Assembly: GCF_014066305.1 (NCBI RefSeq)
Contig: NW_023501038.1
Span: 744,001 to 808,000 of the forward strand
Source of the DNA: Letharia columbiana
Taxonomy: Eukaryota; Ascomycota; Lecanoromycetes; Lecanorales; Parmeliaceae
Direction: 5' to 3'
DNA: 64,000 nt
In this document: positions 1 through 11,191 of the stretch, one piece after another
Numbering within the stretch: the first letter of the stretch is position 1
Layout of the letters: every line of letters starts with the position of its first letter
Position numbers and translations under genes: made by a program
The notes under the pieces: generated by a model
What the model was told of the DNA's origin: nothing
What the model saw: only the letters and a program-made list of their open reading frames with translations
Database searches by the model: none

Positions 1-237
1 TTCGTTCAACTGGAGGTCTTGCCCAGATGGTAATCGTGGCCTTGCAAGTGATCTTGTTGTTATACGTTCGTTTGAAGTCTTTCACAGCCGTTCATTGGCT
101 GGTTAGTGATTTATTCTCCAAATCATTCATTTTACCTCAGTGGAGAGCTCGGAGAGCCCCTCTCCCATTATTGCCATTTCACCTTCGTCAAGCTGGCCCA
201 TCTCAGTGGCAGTCTCCTATTAGATCTTGCTAAGTCT

Positions 238-1244
238 ATGGCAAGCATGGCCTACAAGTCGACTGGTCCTCAATTCACTCGCAGTGATTGCTTCTTCGGC
301 AATGGAGTATCCGCTACTCAATGGCTAAAACACTTTCACACCATAATATCCGGCTACGAGTATACATTAAAGCAGTACCTCGAATGGCTTGATTTACTTC
401 TTATGGACGACGCTGGTAACTGAGCCGACACGAATTCTAACGCTATCCGTCTTCTTAACGAGTTAGCTCCGTCTCAGCAGACTATCATAGCTTTACAAGC
501 TTGTTCTATACACGATTTGAGTCCCTTATCGAGTTCCACAGCGGAGTACGAGACCAGCCACCACAGCTACCGGAGCAGCCTATCGTACCAGAGCAGCCTA
601 TCACATCCGAGCAGCCTACCTTACCTGAGCAGCCTACCGTACCACAGCTGTCAGAGCCTGCTCCAAAGCTATCAGAGCAGCCTACATTACAGCTACCAGA
701 GCAGCCCGTCGTAATACAGTCAGCTCCATCAGTACCAGAGCAGCCTGCTCCGAGCTACCAAAGCCTACTCCACAGCTACCAAAGCCTACTCCAGAGCTAC
801 CAAAGCAGCTTACCCCAGAGCTACCAGAGCAGTCTATGCCAGTCATACCACAGTCAGCTCCATCAGTACCAGAGCAGCCTACTCCAGAGCTACCAAAGTC
901 TACCCTACAGTTACCGAGCAGCCCGTCATATCACAGTCAGCTCCATCAGTACCACAGCAGCCTACTCCACAGTACCGAGCAGCCTACTCCACAAATACCA
1001 GAGCAGCCTATCGTACCAAAGAAGCCTGTCATACCAGAGCAGCCTATCTACAGCTACCAAAGCCTACTTTGCAGCTACCGAGCAGCTCACCACCTCACTC
1101 AGCAGTCCGGTACTACCTACACCATTAGATCTGGCCTATCATAGGGTTGGTTGCTTGATATGCTACGAAAGCAGACTTAGTGCTTACAGAAGGCTTCCTA
1201 GCTGCTTGCTACGATGCTATTTGTTTATGATGCATTTTTGCTAA
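238..1244 (+). pseudogene. degenerate gag-like retroelement ORF
   Basis: The frame from the ATG at 238 reads FFGNGVSATQWLKHF, then LEWLDLLLMDDAGN, and then meets TGA at 421-423. The same frame continues as ADTNSNAIRLLNELAPSQQ. A Gly-x-Ser-Ala-x-x-Trp-Leu core followed by a Leu/Asp-rich helix and a WAD-like motif is typical of the short gag-like proteins of fungal retroelements (recognised from memory, not by search). The TGA sits where Trp is expected, so it looks like a single G-to-A change. Near 500-520 the reading shifts by one frame into FESLIEFHSGVRDQPPQLPE, which then enters the proline repeat. At least two lesions are therefore present and I call it a relic. No protease or reverse transcriptase domain follows within the window. 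Confidence 0.5.
545..1100 (+). repeat. degenerate Pro-Glu-Gln-Pro coding repeat
   Basis: Irregular short tandem units related to ACCAGAGCAGCCT encode PEQP in one frame (PEQPIVPEQPITSEQP) and SYQSSL in another. Unit spacing varies between about 12 and 30 nt, and interruptions break the long frame. The array lies at the C-terminal side of the gag-like relic, so it is probably the proline-rich tail of that protein expanded by slippage. Confidence 0.6.
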
Positions 1245-1680
1245 GTACATCTTTCGGGGCTTATTTTGCTATGGCTTTGCTTGCTACCTTGTTGGTATAG
1301 CTTCATATATTTGTTAGTCGGGGGCTCCGTCTTGTTTGTGTGGGATAGTTAACAGACGTACTTCCTTCAGGCTTTTGCAGCTAGTCCACATGAATACTGC
1401 TCCGTAGGCTTCCATTTCTCATCCTTTGCTACCCCTTAGTAGAACTGTTCCGTTCAAAGAGCACAGAGCAGTGGTGGCAGTGCTTAAATCCTAGTGATCC
1501 CGAGATCCCTCGGACTTGGCTTGGCGGCATGGACTCGCCTCGCCTAGCGCAACTATTATCAAAAAAATCATTCCAGAAAATCACGGAGGAAAAATCCAGC
1601 AGCCTCATGCGTGAATTGAGAACCTCCTGCTGATCCGTTCTCAAGGGCCAGTACAATATCTGCAGTCAACATCCATCATA
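1245..1680. other. intergenic, upstream of UTP5
   Basis: No coding region is supported here. A TTGTTAGTCGGGGGCTCCG segment near 1311 and GTTAACAG near 1348 could be LTR debris of the preceding relic. The last ~200 bases before 1681 are the likely UTP5 promoter and leader. Confidence 0.4.
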
Positions 1681-4333
1681 ATGGGGAATAAAAAGGCACC
1701 CAAGGCGGTAGCCTCCAACGTCTCCTCAGTCGCAAATCCTGCAGCGTCTTCCAACACACAAACCGCCAACAGATCCTCCATCCTCCGATCGTCCTTCTCT
1801 CCCTCTCATTTCCAGCTCTCCTTATTCGCTTCGGTCATCCAAGGTTTTGATGCGCAGCATCTTCGCATACATGACACCAACACTGGCCGGTTACGTTGCG
1901 AGCACACGATCAATTCAAAGGCCTCGATAACCTGCTTGGATTGGGGCTACTATGGCGAAAACCACCGAGACCGGCATCACCAAGAATCCAAGAAGAAGCG
2001 GAAACGTAGTGATCTGGTCAACGGAGATGTGCCCAAGGATCAAGCCAGGAACGTTGTGGTGGCATTAGGGACGAGTGACTCGGAGGTGCAGATGTTCTCA
2101 CCCGCAGAGGCGAAAACTGTGGGAGCATTGAGAGAGGCACACACACATGGCATAAGAGATTTCCGGTTTGCTAATATTGGGGTCTATGCCGAGGGGTGGA
2201 GCATAGGCGGAGATGGGAGGCTCGTGCAGTGGGATTTGAGGAAGAACAGAGTGTTAAGGTTGGAAGGTCCTGACTCTTCGATTCATGGGCCAAACTGACA
2301 GTTCCAGAACTGTTATACTGCCAAATGGACCTGCAAATACTCTGCGGCCATTGCCATCATCTGTAATTTGTGCCTCCCATCACGCCTACATCTTGGACCC
2401 AGAGTCTAAGGAGCAGCCGCCAGTCTTCAATGCGTCCACCAACACTGTTCACAGTATAGTGAACTCTGCACCTAGGGCTTCGAGCGGCGTTACGTTCTTG
2501 ACTGCTGCCGAAAGCGATCGTTTTATCAACGTCTTCAACGGCGACTCTCCCACACTGATTGGCTCATTGCGTACCGAAAACGAAGTCATTTCCCTCGACC
2601 TTTACTCCGGACTGGGCTACTTGACTAAGGCCGAAAAGCCTAGTGATCTTTCGGTCCGAATGGTTCAACCACAGGAGGTGCTTGCTGCTGTCAACAAGGA
2701 TGGAGTGCTCGAGATCTTCCCTGAACCATTCGATTTCGGTAACGCTTCTTCGAATAAAGAGTCCGAGAGCTTAAAAGCTAGGATGAAGCAAAGGACACGG
2801 AAAGCGGCTGCCCAAATCAGGATGAGAAGGCCTGACAAATTCTCCAGTATTGTGCCACTTCTCAATGCTTCGTTTCAAGGGAATGACATTGCTTTGGCTT
2901 GGGCGGAAGGAGGCGTCAACCTTCTCTTTGATACGGTCCATTGGCGAGACGAGGGTACTGGCAATCTCTTATTGAACGAGATGACGGACATTGTCAAGGC
3001 GAAGAGTGGCGCTGGTGTTGGAGCTGTAGTCATGAATGGCGTCAAGGATATGGGAAAGAATCATGTCGACGAATCTCGGACGCTGGTGGCAAATGGCGGA
3101 GGCACAGCGGATGTGCCAATGAAGGATGATCCACCAGAAGTCATAGATATCTCAAGCGGAAAAGAGGAAAGCGAGTTTGAAGAAGATGATGTTCCAGCCC
3201 AAGTAGGCGAGGCCAGTGCGCGGGAAGGAGAGAAGGAATCAGGATCTGAAGATGATGTTGAGATGGAGGATGTGGAAGCTAAGGAAGATGCCGCGCAAGA
3301 AGATCTAGACACTGATATTGCGCCTGGACATGACGAAGAAGTAGGGGAGCCGTCCTTTGGGGACCTCATCCGAGTTAATGCCCTTGAGGCTGTCGACGTT
3401 CAAGCTAGCTTCATAGACCCAGATGCGCAAAGTCTCGTGCCGGCCGGCGATCGAAGTCTGCAGCAGCTTCCCTCCGGAATGTCGCTTGGTACGGTTCTAA
3501 CGCAATCTCTCCGCACAAATGATACCAACCTTCTCGAGACTTGTTTTCATGTCAAGGATCTTGCCACGGTCCGTGCCACCATCGAACGTCTCGATTCATC
3601 ATTCGCCACATTGCTGTTACAACGCCTAGCAGAGCGTCTCCATAGCCGACCAGGTCGAGCTGGGAGTCTCATGGTCTGGATACAGTGGACCCTCGTTGCT
3701 CACGGAGGTTATCTCGCGGGGCAGCCAGAGGTCATGAAAAAGCTCGCGTCACTCCATCGTGTTGTCAAAGACCGCGCAAATAGCTTGCATTCGTTGCTTT
3801 CATTGAAGGGCAAGCTGGATATGCTTGAGGCGCAAATGAACTTGAGGAAGAGCATGCAAGCGCGGTCAAGGGCAGCCAATGCTATTGACGAGGACGATGA
3901 GGAAGGCGTGATTTATGTGGAGGGGCAGGAAGAGTCGAGCTCTGAAGAGGAAGGGCAGGACCAGATAGCGGAGAACGCAAGTGATTTACCGCAGTCGAAA
4001 GCCGGAGCGAAGGGTCAAGACTTGACCGGACAGGTAGATTACGATACAATTGGCAGCGACGGAGACAGCGACGAGGAGGATAGCGAAGAGGAGATGCCCA
4101 CGACTATAAATGGCACCGCTGATGCAGAGGATGAAGACAGCGAGAGCGAAGAGGAGGGACTCTTCGACGAAGAAGCGTCATCGACAGACAACGACTCAGT
4201 CGACGAAGCCTCGGAGGATGACATTGACCACGACTCCATTGATACCGACTCGAGCGACGCGGAAACCTCCCCGCCGCCCAAAAGGCCGGCAAAGTCGAAG
4301 CTGAGCAATGGCATTGGTGCTAAGAAGCGATAA
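1681..4333 (+). CDS. UTP5: small-subunit processome protein Utp5 (WDR43-like)
   Basis: The protein is a nucleolar U3 snoRNP (t-UTP/UtpA) component needed for rDNA transcription and early pre-18S processing. Proposed exons are 1681-2258 and 2308-4333, giving 867 aa. The 49-nt intron (GTTGGA...TTCCAG, with CTGAC just before the acceptor) joins VLR to TVILPNGPANTLRP and restores a continuous WD-repeat frame; an acceptor 6 nt upstream would also keep frame. Visible parts are WD40-like blades in the first ~350 residues (GGDGRLVQWDLRKN, then VICASHHAYILD), a long acidic linker, and the Utp12-type helical domain at about residues 584-712 (LETCFHVKDLATVRATIERL and following). The tail is highly acidic and ends in a basic stretch, as usual for nucleolar Utp proteins. 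Its 3' end converges with the HMG-box gene. Family assignment rests on the WD plus Utp12 layout. Confidence 0.87.
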
Positions 4334-4878
4334 TTCCTTAGCCTACAATAACCACGACAAAACAACGACTGGACTTGCCTATCTCGTTCAGTGCGAAGCA
4401 GATGCGTCACTCCTGCCATGACGGACGTAAATTTCTTTCCATCTATTCTCATTCGGACCATTCATTGGCTAGCATGCAACTGCAGCGGGGCAAGAAGAAG
4501 CATTGAATAGGCCGAGTCGAGTTAATCTTGACTGTATTCTATGCATGATGACACGAGTGCATGGGTCAGGCGTACTGTGGATTGCCCTTGGCGAGAGGCA
4601 TGCATGATATCCCCGGAGTTTTTTGTTGTTTGTGTCACATAGGGAGCTCACAGTCCAGAAGGTTGACGACAGCCGAAGATATCTGAGATGCATATACGGC
4701 TATCCAGGCCATCCAAAGAGAGAAGTACAGAACAATACATGCTCACGGAGACGAAATATATCCCGAAGACCATCCACGTTCGAAGCGTCCAACAATCCAG
4801 AACGCTATGCTATTAAAACGAACCAAGACATCTAAAGTACATCACCACTCCTATCCAACCCCCTCCCTTCCCACCATC
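4334..4878. other. intergenic between convergent genes
   Basis: This stretch holds the 3' flanks of UTP5 (+) and the HMG-box gene (-). I see no further gene. From about 4850 it is C-rich on the plus strand, which belongs to the 3' end of the minus-strand gene. Confidence 0.6.
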
Positions 4879-7256
4879 CTAACTCCCCCTCCTCGCCGCC
4901 CTCTCCTCCCTCTCCTCCCACCCCCTCACCCACTCCCCAATCTCGAACCCCACCCTCCTCAACCCCCCCTCCGCGACCCCGCCGTCCCTCTCCCCCCTCA
5001 CAATCACCGCCCTCGCCTCCTCCAACCTCACCTCCCACCCCGCCCCCGTTCCTCCCCTTCTCGTGCCCCGCCCTCGGCCCATCCTTCACCGCCGCCTCAC
5101 CGGCTCCCTTGCCCTTCCCCTCCCCCTCCCCCGCCCTGTCCGGCGACGACGACGACGACGGTTCCGGCCCCACCGCGACGGCGACGGGCGCCTGCACCGC
5201 GACCGTCACGTCCGCCCCGACCACGTTCCGCCACAGCGTCGCCCCCCACTGCCAGTGGTCCATCGGGCTGTACGCGTCCCGGATCTCGACCCGGCTCGCG
5301 AACCAGTCGCTCCACGTCACCTGCCAGCCCGGCACGATGGCGACGGGGATCCCGGGGGTCGGCCCCGCGGCGGGTTTCGGCGCCGGGAACGATTTCGGCG
5401 ACACGGGCGAGGGCGAGTCCATCGGGGCGTCGGCGTCGCGCTCGGGGCCGGGGGTGCCGGCGGTGGTGATGTGGTCGATGATCTGGGCGGAGAGGGTGTG
5501 GTGGTCGTCCATGAGGCGGAGGTAGGATTGGAAGGTGGCGGGGGCGTCGGGCGGGGGTTTCGGGGTCCGGAAGACGCGGGGCGCGTGGGAGGACAGGGTC
5601 GCTTCGACGGTGGCGGTCAGGGCGTCGAGGGCGGCGGCGTCGGCGGCGTCGAGGGCGATGACGAGGCCGCGGGGCCGGCGGGCGGCGGGGGACGCGGGGC
5701 TCGGGGGCGCCAGGGGGGGGGAGATTTTGGAGAGGACGCGGATTTTGCCCAGGGTGGGGATGGAGAGGATCATTGCTTCGAGGGATTTGGCTTGCGTGTC
5801 GATGCCCATGTTGTTGTTGTTGTTGTTGTTGTTGTTGCTGCTGCCGGATTGGGGGTTTTGGAAGGGGGCGAGGGTGAGGGAGGTTTCGGGGTGGTGTTGG
5901 GTGTGGTGTGGGCGTGGAGGTGGGCCCATTGTGAACGGGCTGTTGATGCTGGGGCCCATGAAGTCGGCGCGGGGGAGGGATTGGCGCCGCTGGCCGGTGG
6001 GGAAGGGGAAGGGCGTCGTCGGATTGTTGGCGGCCCGGACGGGGGCGTAGGAGGCGTTGGTCACCCGGCGACGCTTGGGATCTGGGCTTCTCGGAGAAAT
6101 CTGGCTCGGTTCCGGGCGCTTGAAGCGCGGTGAGGGCTGTCCGGAGTCCTGGCGCTTGTACCGTGGGGAGCTCAGAGTGAGCGATGCAACATTGGCTGTC
6201 GATGGGCGATGGCGGTATCCGGCGGCGGGGTTGCCCCCTGGATTGCTGGTAGGAGGGCTGCCCAGACTTCGCATGAAGCGGCCGGCGCTCGTGGCGGAGT
6301 TGGGAGGTTGGTTTGGGGAGTATGGCGTCGCTGGGTTCGGGAATCCCGGACCGGACATCATGGTGGATGCGGCGATGCTGCGCCCTCCGCACTTTTGGCA
6401 CCTGCGTTGGTCGCCTTCAGCCGAGTTTGCTGCGGGACCGGCGATGGAGCTGTTGCGGGTGCTACGTCGAGGCTGATATCTGTAGTCAGGGTATTGCTTC
6501 TGGTGGCGGAGTTTCTCTTCCTGATTGAGATCAGCACCATGTGTACTGCACTGGGACAGATCGTCCTCTTACCTCTGCTAGCAGCTTCCAATGATCTCTG
6601 TTTTCTGTCGATGAGTTTCTCCAGTGGTCGCCGATGATTTTCGAGATTTCAGGATTCGCGAGACCCGGATTCTGAGCGACTACGGCCTGTTGGTGGTGCT
6701 GGCGGTAAAGGATAAAAGCTGCAGAATAGGGATATCAGTCAACAGGCACCATCAAATCAGTGACAGTAGTAAAGACGAGTAATGAGGAGGTAGACGACCG
6801 CAATTAGGAAGCATGTGGGAATGTGAGGTAAGTACCGTTTCTTGGTCGTGGAACCTTAGGGTCCGGCTGACAGAGACAGATCGAGCTTGGTGAATCTTCT
6901 TGCCACTTCTCTACCACACTCTTCCTCGGAACCGACAACTGTTCTGTTCTGGAAGGGCGGCTGCTGGTCCTAGCTGCTTGGGACAAGGAATGAGTACGGT
7001 ACTTCGGTGATTCGTAGTCCTCCAGTGACTCCTCGCCCGGTGATTTCTGGACTCCTTCTTCTGGCGGGGAAGAAAGGCTTCTCGGAGTAGGGGTCGGAGA
7101 CTGGTTTTCACTCGCTGCAGCTTTCGGCGTCTCGTCGGGCATGATCTTGGAGCTTATGAGGGTGTCTGGTTGAATGGCCCATCGGTCTCTGAGTGCTTGG
7201 TCGGAGAGGGCTGGGAGTAGAGGCAGTACTCGATGGAAGGACATTTGAAAAGACAC
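4879..7256 (-). CDS. HMG-box transcription regulator
   Basis: This is a sequence-specific HMG-box DNA-binding protein of the fungal Ste11/Rox1 (MATA_HMG) type. Exons are 7256-6836, 6718-6573 and 6520 down to about 5090 or further. Introns are 117 nt (GTACTT...CTGCAG) and 52 nt (GTAAGA...AATCAG). The box is split over three exons: PKVPRPRN then AFILYRQHHQQAVVAQNPGL, ISKIIGDHWR, and after intron 2 EEKLRHQKQYPDYRYQPRR. CQKCGG, two SP-rich KR(R/Q) blocks, an Asn run (GTT repeat near 5810) and a conserved-looking MILSIPTLGKIRVLSKISPP segment follow. At about 5035-5090 the original frame turns into Gly-rich low complexity running to 4832. The neighbouring frame instead reads WEVRLEEARAVIVRG and ends at 4879, so I place the end there, through either a 58-nt intron or a G-run indel. 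The start could also be a downstream Met (MPDETPKAA). Confidence 0.85.
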
Positions 7257-7784
7257 ATTGACATTGATAAGGAAGGAATCCTATAATGCTTTGATGCTGG
7301 CAATGCAAGTCTGCAATCGTGTATGAGGATTGTCAAAAACGAGTGGAATGTAGAGCAAAAGAGGTTTCTTTGTCTGCATCATCCATTTCTTCGTCATAGC
7401 GTCTTTTGATGCCTTGTCTCTTGGAGAAGCTAGTCTTGATTGCCTCGCACCTCTAGTGGTCGGTTGCGGAAATTTGCTTGAATCCTGAAGCCGTTTTCTT
7501 TGTTCATTGTCTCTGCCGAACACGGAAGTGGGCTTGATGAGACATTCCTACCAAGGAAATGCAAGAATGCGACAAAGAATGTACGTAGGCAGGCGTATTC
7601 AAGGCAAACAATCATCGGCTAGCTCCATCATATTTTCAGTCTCGTGCTTTGTACATACAGTGGGTATCATTTAATGCGATATATACGCTTTCGTCAAAAT
7701 CCTTTCCGAGTTAAAAATGCCCTTGGAGTCAATGCCGTTACTTATGAAATACATACTTGCAACCTTTTTATAGGTTGTTTGTCA
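7257..7784. other. intergenic, promoter of the HMG-box gene
   Basis: This lies between the HMG-box start and the GDSL esterase stop. No supported gene is seen. Short minus-strand ORFs here lack any recognisable domain. Confidence 0.6.
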
Positions 7785-9206
7785 TTACGTAGGTGAATCT
7801 TCACGATGAGGGTCTTGAGGTAGCGGAGCTTCTTCATCTTCATCTTCATATGACTCCTCTACCGCGTGGGCAAACCAAGATGTGGCGCGATTCGCAGCGA
7901 TGTCTTGAGCTATGCCTTGTCCTATCATTTTCATAGCCTCAGGCCCCAAGTGCATGTCGTCCCTAACTCAATGTTAGCAAGGCTGCGCCAGAATTGGGGC
8001 AGATGGACTAACCAGAAGAGGTATGTGGTCGGATCAGAGCAGCGACCCGCAGTCGGATCCTCTCCCAGCACGTCGTAGGCTTTGTAGTTGGATGCGACAC
8101 AGCCAGAACGCACGTTGTTCCATGGAGATTGGTTGGCGCCCATGCCATTGGCATCGCTCAAGTGTGCAGTGGATAGCTGTTGCTCACGCACCTGATCAAG
8201 GAGCCATACGTTGGTGTTGTAGATGTACATCGAGCCCCCTCTCCACCTGACAGCCCTCATGTCCAACCCTCGATTCCATTGCTCGACAAGAAGAACGGCG
8301 CTCCTCTGCTTTTCGCCGAGGGGATCTGAGCCCCGAGGGCCAGTCCTCATGGTGTGCCAGCCTGGTAAGAACGTGGTATCGATGGCTTCGGGTATGATGA
8401 GCTTCATCTCCGAAGGCCAATTCTCCGCGATCACGTCGAGTTGTTCAAACAGCGCGTCCATGGTCTTTGCCACAGCGGCTTCGGCTTCTGCAAGGGTCTT
8501 TTCGGAGTAATACCACAAATCCCATAATGAGAACCAGACGATGAAAACCGTACCACTTCGCTCAATTTCGCTTACTCGGCTGTTGGCATACTGCTTCTTC
8601 TCGAATGCCAGCCAGTGCTGTACTTGAGTCTTCAGATCTGCGAGCGGCTCGGCCCATTCGATGTCTGTGATGAAGGTGCTATTTGATAATGTAGTATTCG
8701 ACAAGGTGCTGTTTAGTAAATTGCTGTCAACGACTGCACCACTGTACCCACTGTCCCATACATGAGGTAGCGATCTTGCAAAATTGTCATGATGAGTACA
8801 CGAGATCTGAAGGTACGTCAGCGATCGACCACCAGGACCATTCCGAGAGACTCACGCTGGAGCAGAGCCAATCTGTCCAGATTTTGCCTTGCGCGTCATT
8901 TCGTGTGGGCGTCTGCTCGCGCGGTGGTGGATTGACGGGGTATTGACCGTTGTCGCTCCAAGAGTCACCAAAAACGATCAATCGGCGAGGGGAATCGTTC
9001 CAGTGTAGCTTGATCTCTGTGTTGACGGATACACCGGGGAGTAACCGCTCCAATTTGGCCTTAACGGTATAGGTGGGGAAGGAACGTTTGAGGTAGAGGA
9101 TGCTCCATAGGCTGACGATGACGACCGCTGCCAGACTTGTTGATCGAATGATCAGTTTGGAAGGAACCTGGTGGTGCGCTGGTCGAGTTGAAAAGCTGGA
9201 GAGCAT
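7785..9206 (-). CDS. membrane-anchored GDSL/SGNH esterase
   Basis: Predicted serine ester hydrolase of the SGNH family; the substrate is unknown. Exons are 9206-8856, 8806-8013 and 7962-7785 (440 aa), with introns of 49 nt (GTGAGT...CTTCAG) and 50 nt (GTTAGT...GTTAG). The start is the ATG giving MLSSFSTRPAHH. The upstream open frame to 9284 has only a GTG, so it is not used. A hydrophobic segment at about residues 23-40 (SLAAVVIVSLWSILYL) looks like a signal anchor placing the catalytic domain in the lumen or outside. Block I is RLIVFGDSWSDNGQ near residue 80, with Ser as nucleophile. Block V is DDMH at about 383-386 and appears only after the last splice. The tail after it is acidic (EESYEDEDEE). 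Several NST/NTT sequons support secretory-pathway entry. Confidence 0.85.
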
Positions 9207-9891
9207 AGCTGGCAGTAAGGTGACCTTGGCGCTCTCCTGTCCCAAGGGTACCTCAGCGGAGAGGCGAACGATCGAGGTTCTCACTTGGCTATCTCCTCGA
9301 AAGCATGACAGTATAGTTTAGAAGAAGATTGAAGCAACATTTGCTGGGCACGTTGCTAGATCGTAGTATCATCAGTCGTATATATCATTATCATAGTAGT
9401 GTACATGGGTTAGGAATGAAAAGTCCAAGAACAATGATGAAGCTGATACAGGCGATGGGTGGCATGGTGAGGGCAAAAAACAAGAGCAAGGATACGTCAG
9501 CTGCGCCATGGACGGAAAGAGACTGGTCAACGCGGGCAACTCTTGCCGAGTCAGCCGTGAATAGAGTTGAGAAGCAAATAATGCGAGTATCCGTGTCCAA
9601 GACCTGAAATCCGTGACGATAAACAACATCAGAGTCAAGAGTTGTTTGAATCTATCTCTGAGCACTAGAGTAGATATTGGATACACGTCTCAAAATTCCT
9701 CCCCAACCTTACGAGTATTTAGCCTTGCCGTCGACCAAGCTTTCTTGCCGCAAAAGCTTGGTATCAACGCCAACGCTCGCACGTGTGGCGCTGGCATAGG
9801 TAAGTAACTTGCAAGCAATGTCTTGTCAATTCGAAACATTGTACCAGCATCTCTTGATTCATTCTCATTTTACATGATGAATACGATGAGC
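9207..9891. other. intergenic
   Basis: This lies between the GDSL esterase start and the cyclin stop. A 69-codon minus-strand ORF (9391-9600) contains a hydrophobic stretch but nothing recognisable. I see no supported gene. Confidence 0.55.
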
Positions 9892-10825
9892 TCAACTCCT
9901 TGTCAATACTTCCACTACTTCCTCGAAATCTTCAATATCCACCTTGCGACTCGCAATGTCATCTACCCATTCTTTTCGGGAGTTGGCCGTCCTCAAGCCT
10001 CTCTCTTCCATGACGACGTGTAAACAACCCAGCGCAACGGCCCTTGCTGGAAAGAGATTGGTCAACTGGTAGTTCTTGCACCTGTAACATCAATATCAGC
10101 TGTCTTTTCAATGCACGTCTTGAGCTCCCATCTATTCACTCACGCGCTGACAGCCTTGGTTCTGCAGGCCCTTCCAAAGGATGTGTCCATGGCATCTTTC
10201 ACAACCCCATATTCTTCTTTGTCTTCGTTTCCCCAAGAGTCATAATTTTCACTTGCACCTGTAACATCCCCCATTGCACGCTCGAGATAACGCGGCAGGT
10301 AGTCCAGAGGCAGCGGAATGCGTAATTCGAAGCCAAGTGTTCGCAGGAGCATGAGCTCCGCTTGAACAAGTGTTGCGCGAAGAGAATCGTATATAGTAGA
10401 GGGCACTGCTAAGGGTTGATTGATAGGGTCCGAAGAGGCTCCGCTGTGCTGGTGAAGCAGACGGTGGGCCGGAAAGAGTATCTCTCGCGTCCTTCGTGGG
10501 CTTTCAGTCGACTTTGATGCAAGGGAAAGGCATGCTAAGGCCAATGTCTTGAGGAGGCCAGGCCTTCGTCAGTGGTCGTAGAGGTTGAGCGAGGACGAAT
10601 CCGGCGGGAGACAGACATACGAGTCTAGAGGATCCGGTGGTGTCGAGGAGCTCTGAAACCGCTGGTACCTGTTGAGGTAGACATAGGACATGGCTAGAGT
10701 CTCATCAGGTCTCAAGGTTGGGCGTCAGCCAAATGCGCCTACAATGCTTGAGGATGATGCTCTCACAAGCGGAGGATATCTGCCATTGTATCCGTGAAGC
10801 TCGTCGAATCCTTTGGTATAGGCAT
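9892..10825 (-). CDS. cyclin-box protein
   Basis: Proposed exons are 10825-10767, 10710-10621, 10563-10144 and 10081-9892 (252 aa). Introns of 56, 57 and 62 nt all have GT/AG ends (GTGAGA, GTATGT and GTGAGT donors). Spliced, the protein reads MADILRLPDETLAMSYVYLN, RYQRF, LLKTLALACLSLASKSTESP, then AELMLLRTLGFELRIPLP. After the last intron it reads CKNYQLTNLFPARAVALGCL and KEWVDDIASRKVDI. The SLASKSTESP helix and the LGFELRIPLP turn are the hallmark of the first cyclin fold, followed by the second. It should bind a CDK, probably a transcriptional one, but I cannot name the subfamily. The third intron removes an in-frame stop at about 10141, without which the protein would lose its second fold. 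Its start faces the complex I gene across 366 bases. Confidence 0.82.
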
Positions 10826-11191
10826 CGTTGTAAGAGGGTGTAATTTTAAGGGATCATGCAGCAGACGTCTGGAATACCAGGGTAGTGAATGATGGAATTG
10901 TAGGTATGCTAGGAGGATGTGCGCCGCTGACCATATCAGGATTTCTCCGCTTTTCTGGCGTCTGGACTCGGTCCTCCAGTGTAGATGTATTTGTGAAAAT
11001 TATATGGCTTTACCAGGAGGACTAGTTCAAGTATTGGAGAATCTGAGTAGTCATTGTAGCGTGATCCATTGTCAGCCAATCAACGCTCGCTTATCTCCGT
11101 CCATGACCTCCATTACATTGTCCGCAAAACTTTGGCCACTCACCGTTGAACAACCATTCCTCACCTTTCGCCTTTCTCCATAGTCATCACA
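10826..11191. promoter_or_regulatory. shared divergent promoter region
   Basis: These 366 bases separate the divergently transcribed cyclin-box gene (-) and the 51-kDa complex I gene (+), so they must carry both core promoters. Two CCAAT-type boxes (ATTGG) occur near 11033 and 11077 region sequence. No other motif is assigned. Confidence 0.4.

Noticed and set aside
5063..6133. Long plus-strand and second-frame minus-strand ORFs opposite the HMG-box gene
   Set aside because: They are shadows produced by GC-rich third positions. Spliced HMG-box exons explain the region.
9391..9600. 69-codon minus-strand ORF with a hydrophobic segment
   Set aside because: It is short and unrecognised, lying in the flank between two well-defined genes.
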